Shown here piece after piece: positions 8,696 through 18,069 of a DNA stretch of 33,344 nt. The DNA comes from Pseudomonadota bacterium. Lineage in GTDB: Bacteria > Myxococcota_A > Polyangia > Polyangiales > JAKSBK01. The stretch lies in NCBI GenBank assembly GCA_022361155.1, contig JAKSBK010000006.1, positions 1-33,344 of the forward strand, read 5' to 3'. The position numbers and the translations under genes are program-made. Under the pieces are notes generated by a model. It was not told the DNA's origin and ran no database searches. It was given only the letters and a program-made list of their open reading frames with translations. Within the stretch, counting starts at the first letter, position 1. Every line of letters starts with the position of its first letter.

Positions 8696-10666
8696 GTGAA
8701 GAGCGGAGCCCGCTTGCCACTATGCGCCGCCCTCATGGGTCTCTTGGCTCAGCCTGTGGCCGCGCAGATCGAAAAGGTGCCCCTGACCCGCATCACGGGG
8801 CTCGACGCGAGCGAAGAGGAGCTCGCAGCCTGGAAACTGGTAGAAGCTCGCCGGCACATCAAAGCTCGCGAGCAGGCGGAGGCCATCTTGAAGGAGCGGC
8901 CCCGCTCGTTCGTCGCCCATCTCGTGCTGGGATTCGTCCACCATTACGGCGAAGCGGACTTCCCGAGAGCGCTGTACCACCTAAAGCTGGCCGAACAGCT
9001 GTTCGAGCGGCGTTTCGGCCATCGAGGGGGAGCCGATACATCGTGGCGCTGGCACGCGCAGCTGCTGCGGGAGCTCGCGTGGGCGCACGGTGACCTGGAA
9101 CATCACGCAAAGAAGCTCGAATACATTGCCAAATACAATTCCCTGTATGAGCCGGACATGATTGCCGAGCGCGCCTGGCCGCTCATGAAGCTCGGACGCT
9201 TCGAGGAAGCACGACTATCGGCCCGCCTTGGGCTGGCGACCGACATCCAGAGCCAGCGCAGCACGGCCTACAACGCGCTGTGCGCCATCGAGTTCGAGGC
9301 CGGCAACGACGGCAGCAGCTACGAAGCCTGCAAGCGCGCCGTGGACGCCTCGCAAGACGGCCTCGGTCCGGCATCGGCGGTTGACCTTACCAACCTCGCC
9401 GAGGCGGCACGCTCGCTGTTCCGGCTCGATGAGGCCGAGCGCGCCAGCCGCGAAGCCACCGAGGCGCGCCTTGCGTACTACGGCAACCCGTGGATGGAGC
9501 TGGCTGAGCTCTACACCCGGGAAGGACGCTTCGGGGAAGCCCTCGGGGCGCTGCGCGAGGTTCCACGCTACCGCGCGCGCAGACCTCCGTATGCGCGCAA
9601 TGCCGATCGCAACGAGTCGCGTCGCGCTCTGGCGGCCTTCTTGCTCCTGGCGGGCCGCGCTGACGCCGCTGCCCGCATCACGAGCAAGGCGCTCGTCGCA
9701 CCGGACCGGCGTGCCCACAACAGCCGCGATCCGGCCCAGGACCGGGTGATCGTGGCGCTGCTGGGGCGTCTGGCAAGGCGCATGCAAGCGAGCCTGCGGC
9801 TCGAGGCAGCGTCGATAGAACCCGTGTACAAGCGGCCGCTCGCCTGGCTCACGGCCGCTTGGCTGCGCTTCGAGGGTTGGCGCTCGGGAGCCTTGGCGGC
9901 TCGCTTGCTGTCGGACAACGCTCGCCTGGTGGGCACGTTCCAGATCGGCAGCGCCAAGAGCGCGGTGGCGCCGCCGTGGCTGGTGGGTGAGATCATCCGC
10001 ATCGTGGGTCCTGGAGTGGCAAGCGAGGCGCTGCGTTTGGCCCGAAAGCAAGACAAGCGTCCACCGGCGAACGCTTACTACGACGCCTTCCTGGCCGAAG
10101 CAGCGCTCGAAATGGGCGAGCACGAGCGAGCGCTCGACCTTGCCAGCAAGGCACTCGATGGCCTGCCTCGAGCCGAGAAGCTGCTGCGGGCCCGTACCCA
10201 GGCGCTGGCCGCACACAGCGCTTGGGAGCGGGGTTTGAGCGAAAGGGCGCGCGGCTACTACGACGGGGCGTGCCAAAGCGATCCCGGCGTGTTTCGCAGG
10301 CTCGAGCTGGCCCTGCCGGCACGCTTCGTCGTTCGGGGCGGTGGGCTCGCCGAGCGTGCGGCCGAGCTGCTGGCTCGGTCCCCACGACTTCGCAGCGAGG
10401 ACAACGGGCTCGCCGTGCACGTGCAGGGCGATGGCAGCGGCGGTCAGGTGTGCCTGGCCGCGTCCCACGGCGCCGTGCTGGGCTGCGCTCGCGTACGCGC
10501 GGATGGCAAGAGCGATGCGGATGCGCTTGCCCGGAGCCTTGTCGAACGCTTTCACGCAGAAGTATTCGCGCCGCGGGTGGACCTGGCGCAAACCGACATC
10601 CACTCGCTGGACGGCTCGACTGCGGTGGGACGCGATATGTTCCAGGTGCTTTTCGACCTGGAGTAG
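8696..10666 (+). CDS. Secreted TPR-like repeat protein
   Basis: A 656-aa protein. Residues 1-23 form a signal peptide (KSGAR, hydrophobic core, AQPVAAQ cleavage region). Much of the rest, to about residue 530, is alpha-helical with TPR-like pairs; the clearest segments are RFEEARLSARLGLA, RLDEAERASREATEA, RFGEALGALREV and EHERALDLASKALDGLP. The last 110 residues look like a separate beta-containing domain (VHVQGDGSGGQVCLAASHG, AVLGCARV) that I do not recognise. It starts at GTG 8696, 10 bp after the MoxR stop, so it is very likely co-transcribed. Related clusters often contain a TPR/VWA Bat protein; no VWA domain is seen here. It is probably a periplasmic scaffold for the cluster. The TPR fold is likely; the function is inferred only from context. 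Confidence 0.8.
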   Translation: MKSGARLPLCAALMGLLAQPVAAQIEKVPLTRITGLDASEEELAAWKLVEARRHIKAREQAEAILKERPRSFVAHLVLGFVHHYGEADFPRALYHLKLAEQLFERRFGHRGGADTSWRWHAQLLRELAWAHGDLEHHAKKLEYIAKYNSLYEPDMIAERAWPLMKLGRFEEARLSARLGLATDIQSQRSTAYNALCAIEFEAGNDGSSYEACKRAVDASQDGLGPASAVDLTNLAEAARSLFRLDEAERASREATEARLAYYGNPWMELAELYTREGRFGEALGALREVPRYRARRPPYARNADRNESRRALAAFLLLAGRADAAARITSKALVAPDRRAHNSRDPAQDRVIVALLGRLARRMQASLRLEAASIEPVYKRPLAWLTAAWLRFEGWRSGALAARLLSDNARLVGTFQIGSAKSAVAPPWLVGEIIRIVGPGVASEALRLARKQDKRPPANAYYDAFLAEAALEMGEHERALDLASKALDGLPRAEKLLRARTQALAAHSAWERGLSERARGYYDGACQSDPGVFRRLELALPARFVVRGGGLAERAAELLARSPRLRSEDNGLAVHVQGDGSGGQVCLAASHGAVLGCARVRADGKSDADALARSLVERFHAEVFAPRVDLAQTDIHSLDGSTAVGRDMFQVLFDLE

Positions 10667-10705
10667 CTTGCCAGGGTCTCGACGATCGGCGGGCCAAAGC
10701 TGAAT

Positions 10706-13336
10706 CTAATTGCTAGCCGAGGCTGGCCGTCCCTTCTTGTGCTTCTTGCGGCGCGACTTGCGGCCCTTGCCCCCGTTGGAGCTCTTGTGGCCGGAGGCTC
10801 TCTTCGACTTCACCGGCGCGTCCCTGGCCTCGACTTCGGTCTCGGCCCCGACTTCGGTCTTGGCCTCGGCTCCGGTCTGACGGGCTTCGGCTTGGGGCGC
10901 GCCGGAAGCCTGCTCGCCGGCTCCACTCGCCACCGTCGCGGCGCCTGGCGACCCTGCGCTGGCCTCGCCCGGCGCTGCCGGCGCTGCAGCGGTGGGGCTC
11001 GGCTCCGGACTGCCGCTCGTCTTTGCCGCACCCCCGGCAGCTACGGCTGCGCCGCTTCCCTGTTCCTTGGTGCCGCCCAATCCCAATGCTGTGCGCCGGT
11101 CCGAGTACGCAGAATAGGCCAGGTACGAGCTGACCAGAAAGATGCCGAACGAGACGATCATGCCCATCGCGGTGAAATGATCGTCGGTCCAGGGCCAGAA
11201 CGTGGGCGCCATGCAGGTGAGCATGGACATCGCACAGGCCACGATGGCCGGTAGTTTGTGACGCTTCCAGAGCAGTCCGTACGCCAGCAGGAAACCGTAG
11301 TAGTAGCAGGTGAGCTCCGCCATGACCGGAATCAGGCCCGCACCGACGCAGGCCGCCACCCAGTCCTTTTCTCGCTCGACCGCGATGGCCACCATGAACA
11401 GCACGCTCGCGATCAGCAAAAGGAGCAGGGGCTTGCGCGCTGCGTAGGTCTCACGCTTGCGTTCTTTCCAATCGCCGAACGGATCGGACAAGTCGTCGTT
11501 GCGCATGCCGATGGCACGTTTGTCGAACTCGAACCCGATCGCCGTCTTCAGGCCCATGTTGTTGGTGAGCGGAGTATCCAGGTGCTTCGCGCTGTTCTGC
11601 GCGAACACGACCCACGAGCTCAGGCTTCCCGTGGCCACTGCGGAAAGCGGCATGAGCGCCGCCAGCGCGACCAAACAGCCTGCGGCAAAGCGTTTGTGCT
11701 CCGAAGATAGGACCCACCGGCGCTCACGCACCATGTACATCAGGGCCTTGAGGATCATGGCGATGACGACGAAGCCGGGGAAGATCCGCAGCAGCGCCGC
11801 GTAGGTCAGTGCGAGCCCGCCGCTGAACATCTTGTCCTTGCGCAGCAGGCACAGCCCGAGCACCAGGAACGCTATCCAGTCCATCCGCAGGTAGGCGCCG
11901 CCGGTCCAGAAGTAGCGCGCGGGGAAATTCGTACCCCACCAAAGCAACGCCACGCACATGCTGCGCCAGCCAAAGGCCCACCACACGGCCGCCCACATGC
12001 CGATCAGCAGCACGGAATCAACGATGCCCAGACCGATGATCGTGTTCCAGCTCTTGATCGGGAAGGTCGCTGCAAGCGCCCGGCCGGCGATGGTCCATAC
12101 CGGGGTGGCGTTGAAGCCGTGGTCGGTTTGCGACTGATCCCAGCGATCGGCCGGAAAGAAGCCGCGGAACTTGCGTATGTCTGCGCGAAACTCCTCCCAG
12201 CGCTCCTTGCTGAAGTGTCGCGTGCACAGCGTGGGGTCCTTGATGATGTGTTCGGTGCTGCCGAGCTCGTTGGTGACCAGGTTGCGCATCTTGCGGTCCT
12301 TGACGCGCTGCAGGTGTCCGTCGGCAATGTCCGCGGCGGTCGTGCATTCGTACAGGCGCGAGTACCCGAGCTCGGGCGCGTACTTTGCGCCCACGTAGTA
12401 GTGGTAGTGCTCCCAGATGTGAATGTAGTGGTCGTAGTGGAAGTGACCCAGATTCCAGAACAGCAAGAAGGAAAAGATGCCGAATCCTGCCAGCAAACCG
12501 TCGCGCAGCTTCTTGAGGTAGTGCGGGCGGCCGCGGCGGTGCAAAAGGAAAGTCCACAACAGCAGCAGGCCGCCGAGCCCGGCGGTCAGCCCTTTGAGGA
12601 ACACCACGACGCTGTCGTCGATGGCAGCCCAACCGGTCTTCTCGGGCGGAAAGGTCAGCGCGGGTGACCAGTTGGCCGGCTGGTTGCAGTAGGCCTGGAG
12701 CTCGGACACCGAGTAGAACTTGTCGCCGCCTTGCGGCATGACCCGCAGGTAGCGGACGGTTTCCACGCGCGGCAGCCGGCCCCAGCGCGTGCGCAGGCCC
12801 TGAGCGGGAAACACGGCAACGGCCGTCCACAGGGTCTGGTAGCTCTGCCCGTCCAGCGAACCCTGGATCTCGTAGATGTCGTTGTTGTCTCCTTGGACGA
12901 GCACCGCGCCAACATTGCGCGGGCGCCCAAAGTCGACCATCAGGCCGGTCGTCTCCTTTTTGAGCACGACGGCCGACGGCGACGACCAGAAGCTGCTTTC
13001 TACGGCGAGCACCCCGTCGGCGGCCACCCTGGGGTTGCCCTTGAGGCCGTCACCGTAGACGCGAGCTGTCTGAACCACATTGGTCGAGTCGCAGCCGCTG
13101 CTGGACCAGGCCCCGCTCGGCACGGGCGTCGCGGGCTGGGCGCCAGGCGAGCCGGGAGCCGGGGCTCCTTCTTTCTTGGCGGCCGCCGCGGCAGCCTCGG
13201 GGTTCGTGGCGGTTTGCTGCGCTCCAAGGGGCCCGCTGCAGGTCAGGACAGCAGCCGACGCAACGAGCAGATACTGTGCATAGAAACAGGTAGCGCGAGG
13301 TCTCTGCTGCGCCGCTTGTTTCGAGGACGTAGTCAC
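10706..13336 (-). CDS. F5/8-type C domain fused to GT-C-like membrane protein
   Basis: An 876-aa protein. Residues 18-40 are a signal sequence or signal anchor. An Ala/Pro linker leads to an F5/8-type C (discoidin) domain at about 82-217 (WSSP, LMVDFGRP, YEIQGSLDG, RYLRVMPQG, SVSELQAYC), a fold that usually binds carbohydrate or lipid. A polytopic part starts at about 243, with some ten hydrophobic segments. An acidic and aromatic motif (YDHYIHIWEHYHYY, residues 301-314) sits in the first large loop, where GT-C glycosyltransferases carry their acidic residues. Segments such as GGAYLRMDW and LLRIFPGFV recall the GT87/DUF2029 group. The tail (about 760-876) is Ala/Gly/Glu-rich and ends in a Lys/Arg cluster. 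The start is GTG 13336 with GGAAGG close upstream. It is last in a leftward operon, 91 bp after the barrel gene. The discoidin call is firm; the transferase role is inferred. Confidence 0.8.
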   Translation of the reverse strand: MTTSSKQAAQQRPRATCFYAQYLLVASAAVLTCSGPLGAQQTATNPEAAAAAAKKEGAPAPGSPGAQPATPVPSGAWSSSGCDSTNVVQTARVYGDGLKGNPRVAADGVLAVESSFWSSPSAVVLKKETTGLMVDFGRPRNVGAVLVQGDNNDIYEIQGSLDGQSYQTLWTAVAVFPAQGLRTRWGRLPRVETVRYLRVMPQGGDKFYSVSELQAYCNQPANWSPALTFPPEKTGWAAIDDSVVVFLKGLTAGLGGLLLLWTFLLHRRGRPHYLKKLRDGLLAGFGIFSFLLFWNLGHFHYDHYIHIWEHYHYYVGAKYAPELGYSRLYECTTAADIADGHLQRVKDRKMRNLVTNELGSTEHIIKDPTLCTRHFSKERWEEFRADIRKFRGFFPADRWDQSQTDHGFNATPVWTIAGRALAATFPIKSWNTIIGLGIVDSVLLIGMWAAVWWAFGWRSMCVALLWWGTNFPARYFWTGGAYLRMDWIAFLVLGLCLLRKDKMFSGGLALTYAALLRIFPGFVVIAMILKALMYMVRERRWVLSSEHKRFAAGCLVALAALMPLSAVATGSLSSWVVFAQNSAKHLDTPLTNNMGLKTAIGFEFDKRAIGMRNDDLSDPFGDWKERKRETYAARKPLLLLLIASVLFMVAIAVEREKDWVAACVGAGLIPVMAELTCYYYGFLLAYGLLWKRHKLPAIVACAMSMLTCMAPTFWPWTDDHFTAMGMIVSFGIFLVSSYLAYSAYSDRRTALGLGGTKEQGSGAAVAAGGAAKTSGSPEPSPTAAAPAAPGEASAGSPGAATVASGAGEQASGAPQAEARQTGAEAKTEVGAETEVEARDAPVKSKRASGHKSSNGGKGRKSRRKKHKKGRPASASN

Positions 13337-13427
13337 GATCCTTCCGCCGCGGGGACCCGGGCGGGTCGCCAACGCTGCCCGACATAGACGCTCGCCTCCC
13401 AAAGCGCAACTATGACCTCCGAGGGCG

Positions 13428-14267
13428 TCACAGCCTCACATACAGCGAGCCCCTCAGGTACGGGCCCGAGCGGGAGAGCGAACCGAGCTCGGCCGTGCGC
13501 GGCACGATCGCGTCCGGGGCCAGATCCGCAGGCTGCAAGCGCAGCGTGGTAGAGCTGGAAAGCAAGAATCCCGCCTCGAAGAGCAGGCCCGCTCGGGTCT
13601 GCCGCATGAACCTGATGCCGGCCCGGCCGAGCCACCCGGCAGGGGTCTCGAGCCTGGCTCCCAGACCGAGCATCGCTATCAACGCAGTGCCCTGGTCCTT
13701 GTAACGTGAAGCCGGCAGCGAGGGATCGAAAGGGCCCTGGGGCAAGACCGGAGCGTCGCCGCCGAGCCGGCCGAGCTGCATCCGGAGCAGGCTCGCGCCC
13801 AGACCCAACCGCAGCTCGGGCCAGAGCCACGCGGCGACTTGATGGCGCAGCGAAAGCGACGCGCTGAACGTGTGTGTGCGCAGGCGAGCCAGCTGCTGGC
13901 GCTGGAATTGCGCTTCGTCGGCAGCGAGCTTCCAGCTGAGCTCGACCGCGAGCACACTGTGCGTCGTGGGTCGCATCCCATCGTAGCCCACAAAGGCTCC
14001 GGCGTTCCTGGAGACATCGTCGTCGGAATACAGATCGAATCCGTGGCTCCCGATCTCGATGGCCTGGATTTCCAGGCCGAGTGAAAGCGGATTGCTCGAC
14101 TCGGTGCGCGCGCCAGGGCTTGGCTCTGGTCCGGCGCTCGGTCCAGAGGTCGACTGGCTGCGCGCAACAGGTGCGTGCAGCAGGACGGCCGTCATGCAGC
14201 ACGCCGCGCCCAGCGCGCGCGCAAGCCGGTGCTTGGGGACGCATGCTGGTTCGTCTGATCGGTTCAC
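13428..14267 (-). CDS. Probable outer-membrane beta-barrel protein
   Basis: A 279-aa protein. A signal peptide (KHRLARALG, a hydrophobic stretch, cleavage near VARSQ at about 34) leads into a short Ser/Pro linker. Alternating polar/hydrophobic strands rich in Leu, Arg and aromatics follow: HSVLAVELSWKLA, THTFSASLSLRHQVAAWL, PELRLGLGASLL, and a final RGSLYVRL ending in a hydrophobic residue, as barrel proteins often do. About ten strands can be guessed. GTG 14267 overlaps the upstream lipoprotein stop by 4 bp (GTGA), which sets the start and implies coupling; the frame stays open to 14546 inside that gene. It may provide an outer-membrane pore or anchor for the two propeller lipoproteins encoded before it. 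The barrel call is from pattern only. Confidence 0.7.
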   Translation of the reverse strand: MNRSDEPACVPKHRLARALGAACCMTAVLLHAPVARSQSTSGPSAGPEPSPGARTESSNPLSLGLEIQAIEIGSHGFDLYSDDDVSRNAGAFVGYDGMRPTTHSVLAVELSWKLAADEAQFQRQQLARLRTHTFSASLSLRHQVAAWLWPELRLGLGASLLRMQLGRLGGDAPVLPQGPFDPSLPASRYKDQGTALIAMLGLGARLETPAGWLGRAGIRFMRQTRAGLLFEAGFLLSSSTTLRLQPADLAPDAIVPRTAELGSLSRSGPYLRGSLYVRL

Positions 14268-15904
14268 GGCATGCCTCGCTTGGCGTCCAGCTCGATCGCC
14301 GTGTCCGGACCCCGCAACAGGTCTGCCAGCAGAAAGCCCCGCAGCGCGATCGCTTCGCCGCGAGCAGGTTCCATGCGATCGAGCAACGTCAGGTGACCCC
14401 CAAAGGTGTTGTGTACGACCGCAACGGTGGCTGCGGCCGGGGAAAGCAAGACCTGGGCGATGCTCGCATCGAGCTCGACCTGCTGGGCGTGAAAGCTGTC
14501 GAGATCCAGCATACCGAGCTGGCGCTGCCCCTTGGCTCCCACCCACAGTCGCGCCTCGTCGGTGTGGAAGCTCGTCTGAGCCAAGTCGAGGTGCGCGTCG
14601 ATGGGCGCGACCGTCCGGTCCTGCACCCGTAGCAGGCTAAGCGCCGGAGCCGGACCCTGACTCGAATGGTGCACGAGCAACACCACGCCTCGCTCGAGCA
14701 TCGGGACCACCCGCTCGACCGGCGCGGCCAGCCGCAGGGTTTCCAGGTTGCGACCTTTACGGGACTCGATCTGTTGGAGGCTGAGGAAGCTCAGCCAAAC
14801 GCTTCCGTTCCCGTAGAGCAGCGCCTCGGGCTTGCCCGAGTCGCGCCCGTCGTCGAGCATCAGCAATCGACTCGCCGCCGTCTCGAGGGCCACGCGCGTC
14901 GAGCGGCTCGATGCGGCATCGATCACCCACAGGTCGTTGCTGCCCGGCGACAGCACCAGCAGCTGGGCGCCCTCGGGCGAGCGGTACAGGCCCATGTCGC
15001 TGGGGGTACGCCCGGCGCCAACCTGGTTGATGGAGACGCGAAAGTCTCCGCGGGCCGACTCGGGGTCCTCGTGCAGCTGCAGGGCGTAGGCGTCGTTCGA
15101 CTGATTGCCGCGCACGTAGATGCGCGCATCGTCCACGCCGAACAGCACCTGTTCGGGGAGACTGGGGTTGCCTGCGGTGGTGAGCTGAACCGTGTGCTCG
15201 CTCAGCGTCTCGAGGTCGAGCAAGGTCACGTAGGAGTCAAACAAGACCACCGCCAAGGTGCGCGTGGTGCCCGCGATCGTCATCCCGGGCGAAAAGACCA
15301 CGCGACGCGGCGCTTCACCGAAGCTGCGCAGCGTGCGGCGGTGCGGGTTGTCCTCGGAGGGTTGCTGTTGCAGGTCGACGATCGCTATCTCGTTTCGATT
15401 GAACAGCAGCTGGCCTCCACCCGAGACGCCGCGGAAGTAGAGCAGGGCATAGCGCCCGTCGTGCGACTGCTCGATGGCATCGAACGGCGCTGCTATCTCG
15501 TAGCGGGCTCGCGGCGTGTTTCCTTCGACGCCCAGCACCGCGAGCTCGGCCGGAAGGGGGGCCGAGCCGGCTCGGGCCGGTCCGCCCGCACACACGACCA
15601 AGAGCTCCTCGGTTGCATCCGCGGCGCTTGTTGCGCGGTGCACGCTCAGCCTTGGCTCGAGCGGCAGATCGACCCGCTCGGTCCGTGGCTGTGGATCGGC
15701 GAGATCGAGGCGGTGGGCCACGTGCGAGGTTTGGTTGATGAACACGACCTGAGTGCCGAGCAGCGTGGCCTCGGCGTGAAACACTTGAGGCTCGTCGAAG
15801 AAAGGCGGGCGGTCACCGCAGCCGGCGAGCAACAGCATCCCGACCCCAACCCAGCTCCCAACACGGCACCGGGCGCGCGGGCGCAAAGGCAAAGCGTACG
15901 TCAT
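14264..15904 (-). CDS. Lipoprotein with WD40/YVTN-like beta-propeller
   Basis: A 546-aa protein. The lipoprotein signal is clear: Arg-rich start, hydrophobic core and LLAGC with Cys29. The mature part reads as a propeller of repeated strands with DGRYALLYF, RRVVFSPGMT, LAVVLFDSYVTLLDLETL, ARIYVRGNQ, SNDLWVIDAAS, RLLMLDDGRD and GMLDLDSF; this alternation of value, label and time-course-like phrases is typical of YVTN/WD40-type repeats. No catalytic residues are apparent. It lies 10 bp after the upstream lipoprotein gene and overlaps the barrel gene by 4 bp, so all are co-transcribed. The Shine-Dalgarno site before ATG 15904 is weak (GAGGCC). It is probably anchored in the outer membrane as a binding scaffold. 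Confidence 0.8.
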   Translation of the reverse strand: MTYALPLRPRARCRVGSWVGVGMLLLAGCGDRPPFFDEPQVFHAEATLLGTQVVFINQTSHVAHRLDLADPQPRTERVDLPLEPRLSVHRATSAADATEELLVVCAGGPARAGSAPLPAELAVLGVEGNTPRARYEIAAPFDAIEQSHDGRYALLYFRGVSGGGQLLFNRNEIAIVDLQQQPSEDNPHRRTLRSFGEAPRRVVFSPGMTIAGTTRTLAVVLFDSYVTLLDLETLSEHTVQLTTAGNPSLPEQVLFGVDDARIYVRGNQSNDAYALQLHEDPESARGDFRVSINQVGAGRTPSDMGLYRSPEGAQLLVLSPGSNDLWVIDAASSRSTRVALETAASRLLMLDDGRDSGKPEALLYGNGSVWLSFLSLQQIESRKGRNLETLRLAAPVERVVPMLERGVVLLVHHSSQGPAPALSLLRVQDRTVAPIDAHLDLAQTSFHTDEARLWVGAKGQRQLGMLDLDSFHAQQVELDASIAQVLLSPAAATVAVVHNTFGGHLTLLDRMEPARGEAIALRGFLLADLLRGPDTAIELDAKRGMP

Positions 15905-15914
15905 CTTATGGGCC

Positions 15915-17822
15915 TCACTTGCGTATCCGGCTGTTGAGCTCGAAACCCGTTACGGTCTGCGCCTCACCCGAGTTCCAGTGCACGAAGGTCACGCGTCCCT
16001 CGGGGTGCTCCTGACCCACGAACGCGTGCTCCGTGCCCGGCACCGCACCCACCGAAAGGGGAGGGCTGCCAAGCCGTGTGGTCGAAATCTGGAGGCTCTC
16101 GAGCGCGATGCGCTGAACCTCACGCACGTGCTGCAGATCGTTGCGAATCAGCACGAAAAGATGGCTGTTCGCGGGCATGACCGCGAAAGGCCCAACATCG
16201 GCTTGAGTCACCTGCAGCTTGACGAAACCGCTCGCGATGTTGAGCAGGCTGTAGGCAAACGACCGATCGATGACTTGGTCCGGGGTGAGGCCGGGCTCGT
16301 TCGGATCGGCCGGGTCGCGCGTGTGCACGATGAGCGCCGTTCGGGCGTCGGGTGCGATGGCCACGCCCTTGATGGGCTTGCGAAGCCGGACACCGCGAAC
16401 GGTGTCGGCCAGCGGATTGAGCTCGACGAGGCCGATACGCTCCACGGCAAAGGCTGTCGTGTACACAAGCGCCGAATGGTTGTCGGGCGTGATGCTAACC
16501 GAGCCGACGATGTCGCCTGCGAGCGGGATGCTGCGCACCAGACCGGGGTCGCTGAACCCGCTCGGAATTGGAATCCGCAGCAGCAGCTGGGGATCGCTCA
16601 GGACGGCCAGCGCGAACTCACCGCTCGGAGCCAAATCGAGATCGGTCACGGCCACCGGTTGCCTCGCCGTGGGCGTCCGTGACCTGCGCTGCGCCGAGTT
16701 GGGCGCGTCGGTCGCGTCCAGGCCTGCATCGAGCGGTTGCCAAGCGTCGCTGCGCGCATCGAGCTCGGCGTCCAGCGCCTGCACGGCATCGACGTGCGCG
16801 TCGCTTGCGGCGTCCGCGCCCGCGTCCGGGGCGACGGGAGGCGACGGCGCGGGCCCGAGCGCTCCGGCGACTTCACTCAGCTCGAGCGAGGTGACCGCAC
16901 CCGAGGACAGCTCGACCAGCCGCACCGTACTGTCGTGCTCGCGGCGAGCGATCGCGTAGCGACCGTCGTTCGTTATCGAGACGTCTTTGGAAAACGCGCC
17001 GGTGTCGGGCCCGAGCGGGATCAAGCGTGCGATCGAGGCTTGCCTGAGCGAGCCGAGCGGCAGCTCCGAGATGCCGTCTTCGGTAACCACGAATGCGGTC
17101 GAGCCGTCGTCGCTGAAATGCACCGAGAGCGGCCGGAAGCCCACGGTGACGTTGACCGCCTCCTCCGCACCCGGCGCCAAGGTTGCGACCGTGAGGTCCT
17201 GAAAGCTGCCCGTGGGATCACCGGGCCTGCGGGCATGGATGTCGAAGTACAGCACCGCGTGGCTCCCCGTGGGGCTGACCGCGATCCGGTTGCAGCCGGC
17301 AACCACAGGCAGCGTGTGTGTGGTCGTGCGGCCCTTTTCGGTACGCAGAACGGTCGCGTCGTCGGAAGCCACGTTGAGCACGATGGCCTGGTCGCCAGTG
17401 CCAAAGGTGCGCACCACCCGCGGCTTGTCGCCCGCCTCGACGATTTCGATCGCCAGCGAGCGCGCATCGATGACCGCCACCAAGTTGCTCTTCGGGTTGG
17501 CCACGTAGACCTGGTTTTCGCCCGCTTGCGGCTGCTCGAAATTGGTCGGCAGCTCGATCTCGGGCGGCCGTGGTGCCATCGGTGGGATCCCCGCTGCACC
17601 GCCAATGCCGAACCCTCCAGGAGCTCCGTGCGGGCCGGTCGGGGAGCCCCCGCCGAGGCCCGGGCGCGGTGCAGGCGTACGCGGATCCGCGTGCGCCGCC
17701 CCGGCCCGCTCCTCGGACGAACCGCAACCCGCAGCAAGCGCTGCGATCGCACCCAGGATCCAGGCTCCGCGCCGAGCGCAAGCCAACGGTCTGCCCGGGG
17801 CGGCCCCGCGGCCATTCTCCAC
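15915..17822 (-). CDS. Lipoprotein beta-propeller with Asp/Ala-rich insertion
   Basis: A 635-aa protein, counted from GTG 17822. The signal has ARRGAW, then a hydrophobic core and LAAGC with Cys33. A Gly/Pro-rich linker precedes a YVTN-like propeller: NQVYVANPKSNLVAVIDARS, GCNRIAVSPTGSHAVLYFD, STAFVVTEDGISELPL, VSITNDGRYAIA, VSITPDNHSALVYTT, GVAIAPDARTALIVHT. Between blades lies an insertion of about 45 residues dominated by Asp-Ala (encoded at about 16703-16836). It resembles the downstream lipoprotein, so the pair may be an old duplication. It is first in the operon. The start is uncertain: the frame is open to 18062, and ATG 17981 or GTG 18062 would give a long non-signal-like N-terminus, so 17822, preceded by a G-run, is preferred. 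Confidence 0.78.
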   Translation of the reverse strand: MENGRGAAPGRPLACARRGAWILGAIAALAAGCGSSEERAGAAHADPRTPAPRPGLGGGSPTGPHGAPGGFGIGGAAGIPPMAPRPPEIELPTNFEQPQAGENQVYVANPKSNLVAVIDARSLAIEIVEAGDKPRVVRTFGTGDQAIVLNVASDDATVLRTEKGRTTTHTLPVVAGCNRIAVSPTGSHAVLYFDIHARRPGDPTGSFQDLTVATLAPGAEEAVNVTVGFRPLSVHFSDDGSTAFVVTEDGISELPLGSLRQASIARLIPLGPDTGAFSKDVSITNDGRYAIARREHDSTVRLVELSSGAVTSLELSEVAGALGPAPSPPVAPDAGADAASDAHVDAVQALDAELDARSDAWQPLDAGLDATDAPNSAQRRSRTPTARQPVAVTDLDLAPSGEFALAVLSDPQLLLRIPIPSGFSDPGLVRSIPLAGDIVGSVSITPDNHSALVYTTAFAVERIGLVELNPLADTVRGVRLRKPIKGVAIAPDARTALIVHTRDPADPNEPGLTPDQVIDRSFAYSLLNIASGFVKLQVTQADVGPFAVMPANSHLFVLIRNDLQHVREVQRIALESLQISTTRLGSPPLSVGAVPGTEHAFVGQEHPEGRVTFVHWNSGEAQTVTGFELNSRIRK

Positions 17823-18069
17823 CCCCAACCCCCCGACATCTGTGTCGCGCTCGGTTGCGACCCTGGCAACACTTGCCCCCTGGCACGCAGGCTTTGCGTC
17901 CCTGCTGCGCCCTGCACCTTGCCGCTGCCGCCTGTGCGTACCCGGCCAACACCCACGATCCCGCTGTGCTCTTGCCTGCATGACGCTACCTGAAGCGAGA
18001 AGTATGCCACACTGGTCGCCGCAGAGGTCCGGGCACGCACGAGCTACAGACTCGGTGCCCACTCGGGAG

